DNA of 64,000 nucleotides from Galeruca laticollis (taxonomy: Eukaryota > Arthropoda > Insecta > Coleoptera > Chrysomelidae). A program made the translations under genes and the position numbers. Within the stretch, counting starts at the first letter, position 1; each line of letters opens with the position of its first letter. The stretch spans positions 133,972,423-134,036,422 of the forward strand of contig OY998181.1 in NCBI GenBank assembly GCA_963921935.1. The letters run 5' to 3'. Below the pieces are notes generated by a model that saw nothing but the letters and a program-made list of their open reading frames with translations, did no database searches and was not told where the DNA came from. Shown in pieces: positions 1 through 10,408 of the stretch.

Positions 1-1800
1 GTTTCTTCACTGTGTTATTGGACAAGTTCATAGGTTTAGTTAAATCTGTAGGTCCTGGCTCATAATTTGTGCACCGCTCGTTTTATAGATATAATTTTTT
101 TTGTGTGAGACATTATAGTAAGATTTTACACAAGATTGTAGGAACGACTTTTCTTTAGTGTATATGTAAGTTGACAGGATTTAGGTATTATTTTTTTATC
201 ACATAATTCTCGCCCACCCCGTAGATAGGCAGTAGATAAATTTTAAAACAAGGCTAATTGTAATTTATATCATTTGCCCGGAGCGTATGATTTTGTCTCC
301 GTAAAATCAGGTTATCGTTGAATTTTCGCAACGATTAAATAATTTTGTTTTTCAGATGCGGTTATATCATTTACTCATATCTAGTGAAATAAATAAAAAT
401 AATATTTTATTCGCGCGGGAGCAAAACTGCAACTCTGAATTTTTGTTAATACATACTGAACTGTTTACCGATAAGATTTATCAAATCGGCAGAATTATAA
501 TTCTTTACTTTTCCATTCTATTTACATAAAGTACAATGACATTCGACAAATAGAAAATTAGCAGCGGTCGATTAGTACCTTTTTTTCAGTAGACAATTAT
601 TCTCGCAGTGAGGCAGGTCAATCATTGAAAAATTTGTATATAAGTTTTTTATTGGGAAAGATTTAATATTTTTTTTGGTCATATTTATACAGTGAAATAT
701 ATAATATATTTTTTTATACATTTGAGGTACCGAAACTTTATTCAGATCCCTACCACGACTTTCCCTGTAGAGTGAGCAGTGCATTTGGATACGAGGCTCA
801 ACAAAGAGATCCTGGCCTGGCAAAGGTAATTCTACCGCTTTGAGTCCAGGAGGTCCCCGCCTAAATCGGAGTGGATTTTTTTTTCACGCTCGGCTGCTTT
901 ATTTAATTTGGTGACAGCAAGTTATTACACTGGTGACAGCGGACCCGTGATAGAAGGGTCTAATTTATTACATTTGGTGACAACATTTATTAGAGTGGTG
1001 ACAGCGGATTTTTTTGTTTAAGAAACAACTCGGTAACGAAGGCTAGAGTTGTACATCTGGTGACATCGGTCTCCCGGATTGATACGAAGTTGTAGTGCAA
1101 ATACCAAATTGTTAGAGAACCGTCACTGGGCGGTACCTGACTCATGCCTTCTATTTATGACAAATCATTTACTTATTTACTCTATTTTTTGCAGTAGCCT
1201 GTAAATTCGCAGGAAATAAAAAAACATTCTGAATATAAGCCTTGAACACCGAGACTGTTAAACGAACGGCCTTTATTAATTTGTATCCTGAGTAATTGAT
1301 GGAACTTCGTACGAGAACGTCAGTGTACCGGAAAAAGAGAATATGAAAGCAATGAGTAGTATTTTAAACATGATAATCCCTGAAACCAACTGTGATATAT
1401 TTCCGGTATGGTAAGGTTCTTGCATAGTTTCAGATCTTCCTTCTTCGCCATGCTTATAGAAAGTGGTTGTTGATAAAGTCTTTTTAAAACCTTTAGCAAT
1501 GTTGGTGATGCTTTAATAATTGTTTTGTTGGTGGACTTTCTAGTGCTTTTAGGTTTACGTGTAGAGCATGATTTTTTGGATTACCTGTTTTATTGGTCCC
1601 TCAAAAACATTAATGCAATCAAAACCAAAGTGCCCTTTCACAGCTTTTAAGCATTTGATTTTGAGCCATTTCACTGTTTTTTTTTCAGTTTGGTCAACAT
1701 TTCTATTAATAATAAGTTTCCCTGCAAGATCCGTACAGTCATAGAAATCTTTATACTTAATTTCTTTTTTCCACTACTAGCAGTGAAGTTGACAGTTATT
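1..1800. other. Unassigned AT-rich sequence
   Basis: I see no convincing gene here. The open frames are short and match nothing I recognise. The only structure is the cluster of GGTGACA motifs at 907-1068, listed separately. That motif is reminiscent of the primer-binding region just inside the left LTR of some insect LTR retrotransposons, so the preceding sequence could be part of an LTR, but no second LTR copy lies in the window to confirm it. Confidence 0.4.
907..1068 (+). repeat. Fivefold GGTGACA motif cluster
   Basis: TGGTGACAGC-like motifs occur near 909, 931, 975, 996 and 1057. The first four form two similar pairs (907-943 and 973-1008), each of the form TTTGGTGACA, about 20 bases of spacer, then TGGTGACAGCGGA, which suggests a short duplication. 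The motif resembles priming regions of insect LTR elements, but no gag or pol follows, so this could be a relic leader or an unrelated minisatellite. Confidence 0.45.
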
Positions 1801-1804
1801 ATGT

Positions 1805-1812
1805 CTTTTAGC
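1805..1812. repeat. Left target-site duplication of hAT
   Basis: The 8-bp sequence CTTTTAGC lies directly before the left terminal repeat and is repeated exactly at 4956-4963 directly after the right one. Eight base pairs is the standard duplication length for hAT elements. Confidence 0.95.
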
Positions 1813-1925
1813 TAGAGGTCTAAAACTATCGATAGCCCTATCGATAACTATCGATAGTTCCGACTATCGTATAATATCGATAGTTTTTATAACTATCGTT
1901 AGTTTCCGATAGTTTTATAACCGTT
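1813..1925 (+). repeat. hAT left terminus with TATCGATA array
   Basis: The left terminal inverted repeat is followed by a subterminal cluster with four exact TATCGATA octamers plus degenerate versions such as CTATCGTTAG and CCGATAG. Subterminal repeats of this kind are known binding sites for hAT transposases. The octamer equals the DRE consensus bound by insect DREF, itself a BED-finger protein related to hAT transposases; that link is inference. Confidence 0.85.
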
Positions 1926-2291
1926 TTATTTTTCGCCCGTGTATGAAGCTGTTTCTCTGAAGGTGAAGCCACGCCGCGATGCCACACTCATATTTCTCCA
2001 TATATAATGGTTATCTATGCTCATATTCTGTCAATGTTCCTCTATTCTATGCGCAAACCATAGATGACAATTATAAATGGCGCAAACTTTCAAATTTTTA
2101 TGCTTTGTTTTGAAATCTAGCGTCCGAATGTGATGACTGCGTTTGCTTGGCTGCGCGTTTGCGTACTTCTCACACACTTACAGTTGACTTGACTTGTCTA
2201 GTCGTCTGTTTATGTAAATACAAATTGTCGTGCTTGTCCGGCGTGGTTTACAGTTTAATTAATCCGTAAGTTAGATTATTTGAAATTAAAA

Positions 2292-4751
2292 ATGGATCAA
2301 TTCGTTATTCGATCTGCTGGATCTGGGACAAAAAGAATTAAAGGTAAGTTTTGGAAAAAACGTCTACCGAAATTAGCTTTGCCTCCCTGTAAAAATAAAT
2401 TATATGTTTGATATTATACAATTTTCACAAACAATGATAAAGAATGGTATTTTTGATTTTCAGAAAATCTATTTTGATGAGTCGCATATTATTCAAATTA
2501 ATTCAAAGTTGTTCACACGGCTAGTTGTGATCTTGAAAATAATACAATACGAAACAAATAATTTATTTTTTACGGCGTCAGTATTTATTTAGAATCATGC
2601 ATATTTTTCAGGATCAAATTCACATTTTCAAGCATCTCAGAAAACGAATTCGTCGTCTGAATGTGACACTGATGATTCTGCATCTGTAACCTACGATGAA
2701 ACCGATCGAATTGAAGTTGGAACTGCCGGTGCGGATGGTGAGACTTTAAACAATAAATCAAAGATTAAAAGAAAAAAATACTCCATTGTTTGGAGGTATT
2801 TCAAAAGATCAACTGATCGAAAATTCGCAAAATGCAATACTTGTGGGAAAGAGTATAAGACTAGTGGCAATACAAGTAATTTAAGCGACCATTTAAAAAG
2901 ATTTCATCCAATATGGAGTGAAAGCACTGGTGAAAATCTAGATCTCGCTTCTGTTGATCCCAACACTAGTGCTAGTACTTCTACCTCTGCACGTTCGAGT
3001 GTTAGATCTATCAGTCCATTTTTTAAGCGAGATCTGTATTATGATGATTCTTCCCAAAGGAAGAAACTATTGGACAGAGCAGTTCTGGACATGATAACTT
3101 CTGATTTTCAACCTTTTACAATTGTTAGTGATGCAGGATTCAACAAGTTGGTGTCTTTGTTGGATCCCAGATATAAACTGCCAAGTCCCTATATATTGGG
3201 TAATATTCTCAAAGAAGTGTATTTAGAAGAATATTCAAAATTACGAAATGAATTACGTGATGTTGACTTTATAGCAATAACCACAGATTCATGGACATCT
3301 ATTGCGATTGAATCATATCTTACAGTCACCTGTCACTATGTGGATGAAAATTTTAGTTTAAAATCACGTGTTTTGTCCACAAAGCCTTTACCAAATGGAC
3401 TAAATCATACGTCAGAAAATCTTGCAGACACTATGAAAGATATTTTTGAGGAATGGCAGATAAGTGCTAAAGTCATCTGCATAGTAACTGACAATGCCCC
3501 CAACATGATTAAAATGTGTAGTCTACTGAAGATCAAACATTTACCCTGTTATGCACACACTCTTAATTTAGTAGTGCAGGACAACCTAAAGCTGGTTCAC
3601 GACATTGTGAAAAAAACAAAGGATATTGTGACGTTTTTCAAAAGTAGCCCATTGGCAATGGACATATTTTTAAAGGAACAGAATGTCAAAGAACCTATCA
3701 AGCTTATTCAAGAGGTCCAGACCCGTTGGAACAGTACATTCTTCATGATTCAAAGGATACTACAAACCAGTGATGCTCTAGGTCGTGCTCTGCTGAAATT
3801 GCGGAAGGCTCCTCAACCTCTCACAGTTGATGACCTGACAATTTTGGGAGATATTGAGAAAGTCCTAAGTTGTTTCCAAGAGGCAACAAAAAAAATCTCA
3901 GGTATAGCTTCAAATAATTAAAATATGTGATTCATGAAAATTTATATGTGTACATTTACAAAAAAAATTCATTCTTGCAGGGAATGCCTATGTGACAATA
4001 TCATTAATAATACCAATAACTTTTGGTATTCAAAATTTCCTGAACCAATGTTTGGCTAATTTGGCAACGGAAGAAGGAAAAACGTTTTGTAAAAATCTGG
4101 CGGCATCCGTGGAGAAGAGATTGGTCCCTTATGAAATGAGATCAGCACCTAGACTTGGAACAATTTTGGATCCACGGTTCAAAAAAGAAGGATTTCGAAG
4201 TGCAGAAAATGCCACAGCAGCAGCTGTACTTCTTGAGAATGATATGCAATATATGCATAATCTTTCTCAAAGGAGCCGAAGGGATGAAAATTCTGGGAAC
4301 TCGTCGTCTGAACCAGTAAACTTAAACTTGAGAACTTCAACTGCACACAGCAATATGAGCAGCTCGAGCTTAGCCCTTTTTGGATTTTTACAGCAAAGAT
4401 TAGAGGCAAAAGTAAAATCAGTGACAGCAGATGTAATTATCATCAAACGACAATACTTAGAAAGGCAAAATGCTCCAGATAACACCGATCCTCTTGCATT
4501 TTGGAAGGTATTGACAAACCGTAAAGTAAATAATAGTAGGAGTAATTGATAATTTATTTTTTGTGTTATAGATAACAGGGAACGAATTGTATCCGTTGAA
4601 TTTGTTAGCAAAAAAATATTTTTGCGTTCCAGCTACATCGGTGGACAGTGAAAGAATTTTTAGTTCTACAGGGCTAGTAATCTCCGACCGGCGATCGAGG
4701 CTGAAAGCTGACAAAGTCAACATGATTGTGTTTTTGCATAAAAATAAATAA
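2292..4751 (+). CDS. hAT transposase, BED finger, four exons
   Basis: The exons are 2292-2343, 2612-3901, 3981-4507 and 4572-4751, joined by GT-AG introns with compatible phases, giving 682 residues and a TAA stop. A BED-type zinc finger lies near residues 92-116 (C92-x2-C95, H111-x4-H116). The catalytic core shows the expected acidic residues in the contexts TTDSWTS and VTDNAPNM, and a downstream RWNSTF motif. The last exon encodes the hAT C-terminal dimerisation region (ATSVDSERIFSSTG). The protein should bind the element ends, cut and paste the element in the nucleus, and generate the 8-bp duplications seen. The start is the first ATG, 479 bp inside the left end. The intron positions are my reading of consensus sites and are not transcript-supported. 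A domesticated host copy is unlikely because the termini and duplications are intact. Confidence 0.93.
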
Positions 4752-4870
4752 CCACTCTACCTTAACTTGTTCTTTTATAAAAATAGTTGTGTTTTTGAAT
4801 AAAAATAAATAACCGATTTGCTTTAATTTGTTCCTTTTTTTTCAAATTCAATGTTCTGTATTAATTTTCT

Positions 4871-4955
4871 CTGACTATCGATAGTTATCGATAGTTAAGT
4901 CGCTATATATCGAAAATTATCGATAGTACCGACTATCGATAGTTTTAGACCTCTA
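4871..4955 (-). repeat. hAT right terminus with TATCGATA array
   Basis: This is the inverted counterpart of the left terminus. It holds four exact TATCGATA octamers in 85 bp and ends in TCTAAAACTATCGATAG-type sequence when read from the right. It is followed immediately by the second CTTTTAGC duplication at 4956-4963. Confidence 0.88.
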
Positions 4956-4963
4956 CTTTTAGC

Positions 4964-5900
4964 CAACTGAGAAGTAGAATTTCTCTATTAGTGGTTAATA
5001 ATTTTTTCTATTGTTAACCTAGGTCAATAATGGTCAAATTCAAATGTTTTGAGAATTCAGGGATAATAGCTTAACAAAAACTAGTTCAACATAATTTTGT
5101 ATACCCAGGAGATTGTCTTAACATATTTACTGCTTGAAATTACCTAACAAGATAAATTTATTTCAATAAAACTGTCATTAGTTTGAAATACGCGCTCAAC
5201 CAAAAATTTCTGATGAGATAAGGAGTGCGTTCATAATAGATGGGTGAGGTGAGGAGCGAAAACAATGTCAGTCAGACGACGGAGTAAACGCCTAGGGAGA
5301 AATCAGTTTGAACGATTTGTAGATCAAAATTTGACATTGAAATGTGTTGCAGAAAAACGTGGATCGAGGAATGTTTTTACCTTCAACATTATCTTCAGTG
5401 AAAATCATCTGTTGATAGAAACTGGTAGCTAACCTTGACCCACAGAATATCGATTACCGGTGCCTTAACCTCTACAAATAAGAACATGTGTACATTGTAC
5501 ATATTATACGAATTGCGCATATCAAGGTAATATTTTTCCCGATAGCAAGCGGGGAACTAGGAGTGCACTCTCGTCGATTCTCGTGGTTCGTTTGTGAACG
5601 CTATGGTGTAGAGTGTGATGTACATAGACAAATAATATATTACTTTCTCTATGGTGAAGTATATATTAAATGTTTTATGAACGCTCACTTTGTACCCAAG
5701 TGTTCAGAACGCACTACCGCTGTAATTGTTCAAAGTAAAACATAAACCACGTTTCGTGAAATTCTTGTTCTCGTATAATTGGTTTCGTTGATTATGAACT
5801 ATAGGAATAATGATATTCTATTGCTGTGTGATTAAATTATATATGATTTTTATAAGACATTTTTTGATTTTTGTCTTAAATTTGGCTAGTAGTGCAAAAA
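4964..5900. other. No recognisable gene
   Basis: AT-rich sequence between the hAT element and a foldback repeat. Open frames are short and overlap on both strands without splice or domain support. I see nothing further to annotate. Confidence 0.4.
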
Positions 5901-5902
5901 AA

Positions 5903-6040
5903 TGTATATACACCACGGCGGTGAAGACATTTATAAACCACGCACATTATTCCGCTCGGGGCAAAGCCCCTCGCGAAATAATTTTGTTGCTCGGTCGATA
6001 ATAATAGTCTTCACCACCTTGGTGTATAATATACTATTAC
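5903..6040. repeat. Foldback (hairpin) element A
   Basis: The arms at 5903-5928 and 6007-6033 are inverted copies (TACACCACGGCGGTGAAGAC against GTCTTCACCACCTTGGTGTA). A second, inner palindrome is centred on GGGGCAAAGCCCC at about 5959-5971. Almost the whole 130 bp can fold as one long hairpin. The right end reads CTTGGTGTATAATATACTAT, which recurs exactly at 48650-48669 in foldback B. No coding potential is visible. Confidence 0.75.
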
Positions 6041-6069
6041 GATATATTCCAGTTTTTACACATTTATAT

Positions 6070-6853
6070 CCTTGGCGTTTTTTTTTATCTGGCATAGCGG
6101 AAAATGTTCATCCAGTCATGAAAGGAGTACACAGGAACATTTTTCTTTGCACAATCTATTGCAAAATGCATCGAGTTCACCTCTATGTGGGCGTGGCACG
6201 TTTGCAAGAACTTATGTTCAATAATTTCAACATTACCCAACATTTCTACTGCATACATCAATAAAGCAGCCATATTTTGATTGCAGTTCTTCCCACAGCA
6301 AGTATACGAGAACAGTGTGACATGGGACACATTACTGGTAATGTTGTTCTTTAGATAGTCGACGATACAGCTTCCTACTTGCAAACTTCCTTTCTGTCAA
6401 TTCATCTCTGCCCAAACGTAACAGTATGCATTATTCGGTAGTTTTCCTTCGAAAAAACATAAATTATACACAGATAATGTCCAAGTGTAGTATAAGTGGC
6501 TAATATCTCCATATGGGATTTGTAGTACTGCTTGCAGCTCCAAAGTCAGTGAAACAAAATTATTTACATTGTTTGCTCTTTCTTTATCCTTTGCTTTTGT
6601 ATGTTGACATGCCTTCTTTCTGTCTATGTGACCGATGTATTTTTGTTAATATTGTTGTTTATCAGCTCTTTTGCACTGTCATATACAGATTGGCTTTTTG
6701 GCTTAAAAAAGTACTATCTGCAAAATATTCTTCTGTGTGCTACTTCAGAAACCGGGACCCACTCATTTTCCTTGCCTAGGGCGAGATACAAGCCATATAC
6801 ATTTTTGCGATATTTATATTTCTATACAGGTACTGACGTTTCAGGTACGTGGT
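6070..6853 (-). pseudogene. Family X transposase-like relic, copy 1, C-terminal part
   Basis: Read on the minus strand, several frame-shifted segments give one conserved protein: a segment around GLYLALGKENEWVPVSEVAH, one around TLELQAVLQIPYGD, then VTLFSYTCCGKNCNQN and HIEVNSMHFAI. I recall this layout from a large, repetitive family of uncharacterised insect proteins that look like DDE transposases, but I cannot name it. It belongs with 9415-10408: the two halves are separated exactly by the piggyBac element at 6858-9410. At the junction, removing the insert and one TTAA leaves an open frame. Internal stops and frameshifts make it a pseudogene. The C-terminus runs out near foldback A. Confidence 0.72.
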
Positions 6854-6873
6854 TTAACCCATTACCTGCCACT

Positions 6874-9277
6874 GTTGCGTACACGCAACACCACAGTTTT
6901 TACTTTTTTTTGTAAAAATAAACAATCTTATCTATAATATATTTATGTTTTTGTGAATAGCAACGTTAAATAAAACTGTAAAAAGAATTAGACATTTTTT
7001 ATAAATAAATAATTAAAATTTTGTTTACTTGAAAATGGGCAAATTTTCTCTTTTTTGAGCGAGATACTTTTCGAATTAATAATACGTTCCGAGTTATAAC
7101 CAGCTGCTATTATTTTTGATAGACAATTAAAAAAAAAGTTGAAATAAAAGTTCTGTACAAAAAAATTGTTTACTTTATTTGTCCTACTTTGCTTCTATTG
7201 CAGTAAAGTGCTGCGTTGCGCGAACGCAACGTTGGCCTAATAAGTAAACTCAGGTTTTAGACACGTTCAGACCTGTTGAATTGCTATTTATCGTAAGACG
7301 TTCGGTTAGTCATTGTTAGGCTTCTATATAAAGCAGGTCGTTTTGAGCGTTTATCTGTAAACAATCATATAAAAAACTATTGTGGATTATTCTGGTAAAA
7401 AATGTCGAAAATACTAACACAAAAGGAATTGGAACTGGCATTAGAAGAGGTACTTATGGATATTGAACAAGAACGAGGTAAGCAGGTTGTTTATCACTGG
7501 TAAAATACATATTAGGTACATACATAATACATATCTTGATAAATCTTAGTACGGTCTGAATTATTTTAGATCGAATTGACGTTGTTTATATTCCACCCGA
7601 TGTTGACGAGTTGACCGACGAAGAGTTGTTTTCCGAGGAGATGACAGAAAATGAACTACAAAAGGTGGATATAGCTGGTTCTTTTGAAATTCATACAAGG
7701 GAGGAAGATTTAGAGGAAATTGAGGTAGAAATAGCGACTGGCCAGGTGAATAACCAAGCAAAACGTAAGAGAGGTGCAAACAAAAAACAAGAACAGAAAC
7801 TAAACTGGAGAAAAGGTGACTTTATGCACAACAATTTTCCGATATCTAAACAACATGAAATTAAAGAAGATTTGGTAAACAACCTCGCTGGAACATCTCC
7901 ACTGGATATATTTTTTAAATTCTTTGATGAGGTTCAAAAGATGATAGTAAACTATTCTAACGCATATGCACAACAGAACAACCGACATGAATTTTCGGTA
8001 TCGAAATCAGAACTACTAAATTTTATTGGGATATTAGTGCTATCTGGGTATCACATTTTACCACAAACTGATATATACTGGTCCACAGAAGAAGACAAAG
8101 GTGTTCAAGTAGTAAAACAGTGTATGAGTCGGACTAAATTTCGGAGTATAAAACAGAATTTACATTTCAATGATAACACACAGTTGGACAAAGATGACAA
8201 GTATTCTAAAATCAGGCCCCTTTTTGACATAATCAATAAGAAGTTTATGCAGTTTGATACCTTTTCAGAGAAGTTAGCAGTGGATGAGGAAATGGTGCCC
8301 TATTTCGGTAGACATTCCTGTAAGATGTATATAAAGGGTAAACCAGTCAGATTTGGATTTAAATTATGGTGCCTATGTTCAAGCGATGGTTATATGTTTC
8401 AATTTATTCCTTATGCAGGAGCATCACCTAAAAAAGTAAAACATGCTCTGGGTTTAGGACCACAGGTTGTCTTAGAGTTATTGTCAGTTCTCAAAAATAA
8501 AAACAATCATGAAGTTTTCTTCGACAATTTTTTCTCCTCTTACAACTTATTCAAACAATTAAAAACTGAAGGATTTTTTGCTACTGCAACAATTCGCGAA
8601 GATAGAACTCAACATGCTCCGTTAGAGTCATCCAAAATAATGAAAAAAACCAGAAAACGAGAATCGTACGATAGTTGTTTTGACGAGGATACTTATATTT
8701 CGTTGGCTAGATGGTGTGATAATTCTGTCGTTACCTTGATAAGTACACATTATCATGTAGAGCCTATAAAAACAGCGAAAAGATACAACAGAATGGAAAA
8801 AAGGGTAATCAATGTAACACAACCTTTTGTAATATCCCAATACAATTCCTACATGGGTGGCGTCGATCTACACGATAATGGTGTAGCTAATTATAGGATT
8901 GGTATAAAAGGGAAAAATGGTGGTGGCCTTTATTTACAAATACTATTGGTAATATCTTAGTAAACTCGTGGAAATTATATAACATCGTAAACAATACAAA
9001 GATGTCCCAAATAGATTTTAAATCAAATGTTGCATTGCGCCTGCTGAAAATGAATACCTTGAGAGCTTCAGCTTCACTTCCTGGTAACATACCAACTGAT
9101 ATTTGTCGGAACCAATCAAGTCATTTGATATTTAAAGAACCTACAAGAAGAAGATGCAGATTTTGTCACAGTCAGACAGTTTATATGTGTAGAAGTTGTA
9201 ATGTTCATTTACACCCCGATTGTTTTGAAGAATACCATTTAAGTTAAGTGTTTCGGCCAACGTTGCGCTTACGCAAC
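6874..9277. repeat. Three GTTGCG-N4-CGCAAC palindromes in piggyBac
   Basis: Perfect 6-bp arms with a 4-bp spacer occur at 6874-6889 (spacer TACA), 7215-7230 (CGAA) and 9262-9277 (CTTA). The second and third bracket the transposase gene and extend into a shared inverted GGCCAACGTTGCG (7225-7237 against 9255-9267). Internal inverted repeats are known to be needed for piggyBac transposition, so these are plausible transposase-binding sites; that role is inferred. Confidence 0.8.
7402..9247 (+). pseudogene. piggyBac transposase, one frameshift
   Basis: Exon 1 is 7402-7477, and exon 2 starts at 7570 after a TTTTAG acceptor; the phases match. The protein has an acidic N-terminus and then the DDE_Tnp_1_7 core, with catalytic aspartates in AVDEEMVPYFG (about 8281), VFFDNFFSSY (about 8521) and GGVDLHDN (about 8865). 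A conserved WWPLF segment follows in another frame, because the run GGGAAAAATGG at 8909-8920 lacks one base. The second half, to 9247, then encodes the usual C-terminal zinc domain (CRFCHSQTVYMC, CNVHLHPDC). Apart from this single slip in a homopolymer I see no other lesion, so a sequencing or assembly error should be considered before calling it dead. Confidence 0.9.
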
Positions 9278-9414
9278 AGTATTTTTTTTAATTTTTCTTT
9301 ATTTTGTGAAAAAAATTGTATTATTTACTTTTATTTAATGTACTAATAAATTGTTTTAAACAAATTTTTAATAATTTAACCCATTTTTTCAATGCTTGGC
9401 CAATAATGGGTTAA

Positions 9415-10408
9415 CTTGACGAATTGATTCCAGACTGGTTTAATTAATAGGCGTATGTCGTCACCTAGGAATATTCCTATAAAATCTTTATTAGTCACAG
9501 CATGTGTAATTACATCCATGATTTGCTGAAAATATTTCTACATACTCGAATTTTGTCTTTCCCATTTTCAAAGAAATAACGTTTTGAATAAGATCTTTCT
9601 TTATGTTGTGTTGTTTTGACTAATACGCGTCTTTTTGGAGTAAAAACCTGTATGCATTTAAAATATACTTTCCAATAATTGGCACAAAGTACCTGTCGTA
9701 GTTCCATTGAAAAATGTTCAGTACATTTATAGATACATTTGTCAAAATTAACCGGTTTTGAGCTTTTGCCATCACGTAAAACATATTTTGTCATATAGGG
9801 CAAACACTCTGAACGACGTTTTTTAGCGAAATTTCTTTTCCATTCATTGGGATTACTTGCTTTCCATCTTCTTATACTTTTTACTTCAGCTACGACTGGT
9901 TTGTCATAAATCTGTGTATTAGATGAAGTTGGACAACTTACTTCAACATTTGGTAATAATACATTTGACAATACTTGAATTTTTGAAGATGAAAAACGAA
10001 ATATTTGGGTATCTGGTAACACTGCAGGTTCTGTCACACAATTTGAGTCCATTTCTGGCAGCACTGCGCGTTGTTCGATGTCTGGTGTTACATTTTGCAA
10101 AATAGTGTAATCACAAGGGATATCACCTGTATCATTTTGAAAAACTACATCATCTAGTCCTTTTTGAGCAGGAGGCAACCAAGACGAATTCTCGTCGGAA
10201 AAATCAGATACAAAAGCTGTCTCAATCTCTTGTAACTGACTTTTTGGTTTCTCATAAAAGTTATCCTCTGAAATTGTAAAAGGAAAACGAATGAATGTAA
10301 CATATTTACTAACGAAATAACAATCTAAATAAATATAACCTTAAAAATTTACCAACCTGTTATTTGTGAAAATGAAATATTTGCTAATTGCCGCCCTCTA
10401 GATTCCAT
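9415..10408 (-). pseudogene. Family X transposase-like relic, copy 1, N-terminal part
   Basis: The minus-strand start codon is at 10408-10406 (MESRGRQLANISF...). A short first exon seems to splice at about 10358 to an acceptor near 10268, then a long frame runs to 9510. It encodes a basic region (RRWKASNPNEWKRNFAKKRR), then a cysteine pair with CIYKC, and then YSKRYFFENGKDKIRVCRN. A one-base shift near 9530 moves the frame to one that stays open up to the TTAA at 9411. The same architecture recurs in copy 2 at 21654-22683. I recall similar repetitive insect proteins but cannot name the superfamily. The gene is interrupted by piggyBac and continues at 6853. Confidence 0.7.

Larger units (their letters stand above)
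1813..4955 (+). mobile_element. Complete hAT DNA transposon
   Basis: This is a 3143-bp element with inverted termini starting TAGAGGTCTAAAACTATCGA on the left and the exact complement on the right (about 23 bp identical). It is bracketed by a perfect 8-bp duplication, CTTTTAGC. It carries one transposase gene of four exons with no frameshift or stop that I can find. Eight copies of TATCGATA lie near the two ends. Perfect duplications, matching termini and an open gene together point to a young, possibly active element. It is the best-preserved class II element here besides the one at 29358. Confidence 0.95.
6858..9410 (+). mobile_element. piggyBac-family DNA transposon
   Basis: The element is 2553 bp, with ends CCCATTA...TAATGGG flanked by TTAA at 6854-6857 and 9411-9414, the obligatory piggyBac target. 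It contains a spliced transposase with the family's C-terminal cysteine-rich domain. Three copies of the palindrome GTTGCG-N4-CGCAAC lie near the left end (6874), before the gene (7215) and after it (9262). A second TTAACCCATT lies at 9375, 36 bp inside the right end, in inverted orientation to the terminus. The transposase has a frameshift, so this copy is probably non-autonomous. It sits inside the family X relic. Confidence 0.93.

Noticed and set aside
4179..4723. Minus-strand frames opposite the hAT transposase
   Set aside because: They are shadows of the spliced plus-strand gene and carry no domain.
5202..5285. CTGATGAG near 5210 followed by CGAAA, resembling hammerhead ribozyme core pieces
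   Set aside because: The two core motifs are about 45 bases apart and I could not draw the three stems; most likely chance.
6513..6937. Hydrophobic plus-strand frames at 6513-6937 suggestive of a small membrane protein
   Set aside because: They are antisense to the conserved family X blocks and end across the piggyBac border.
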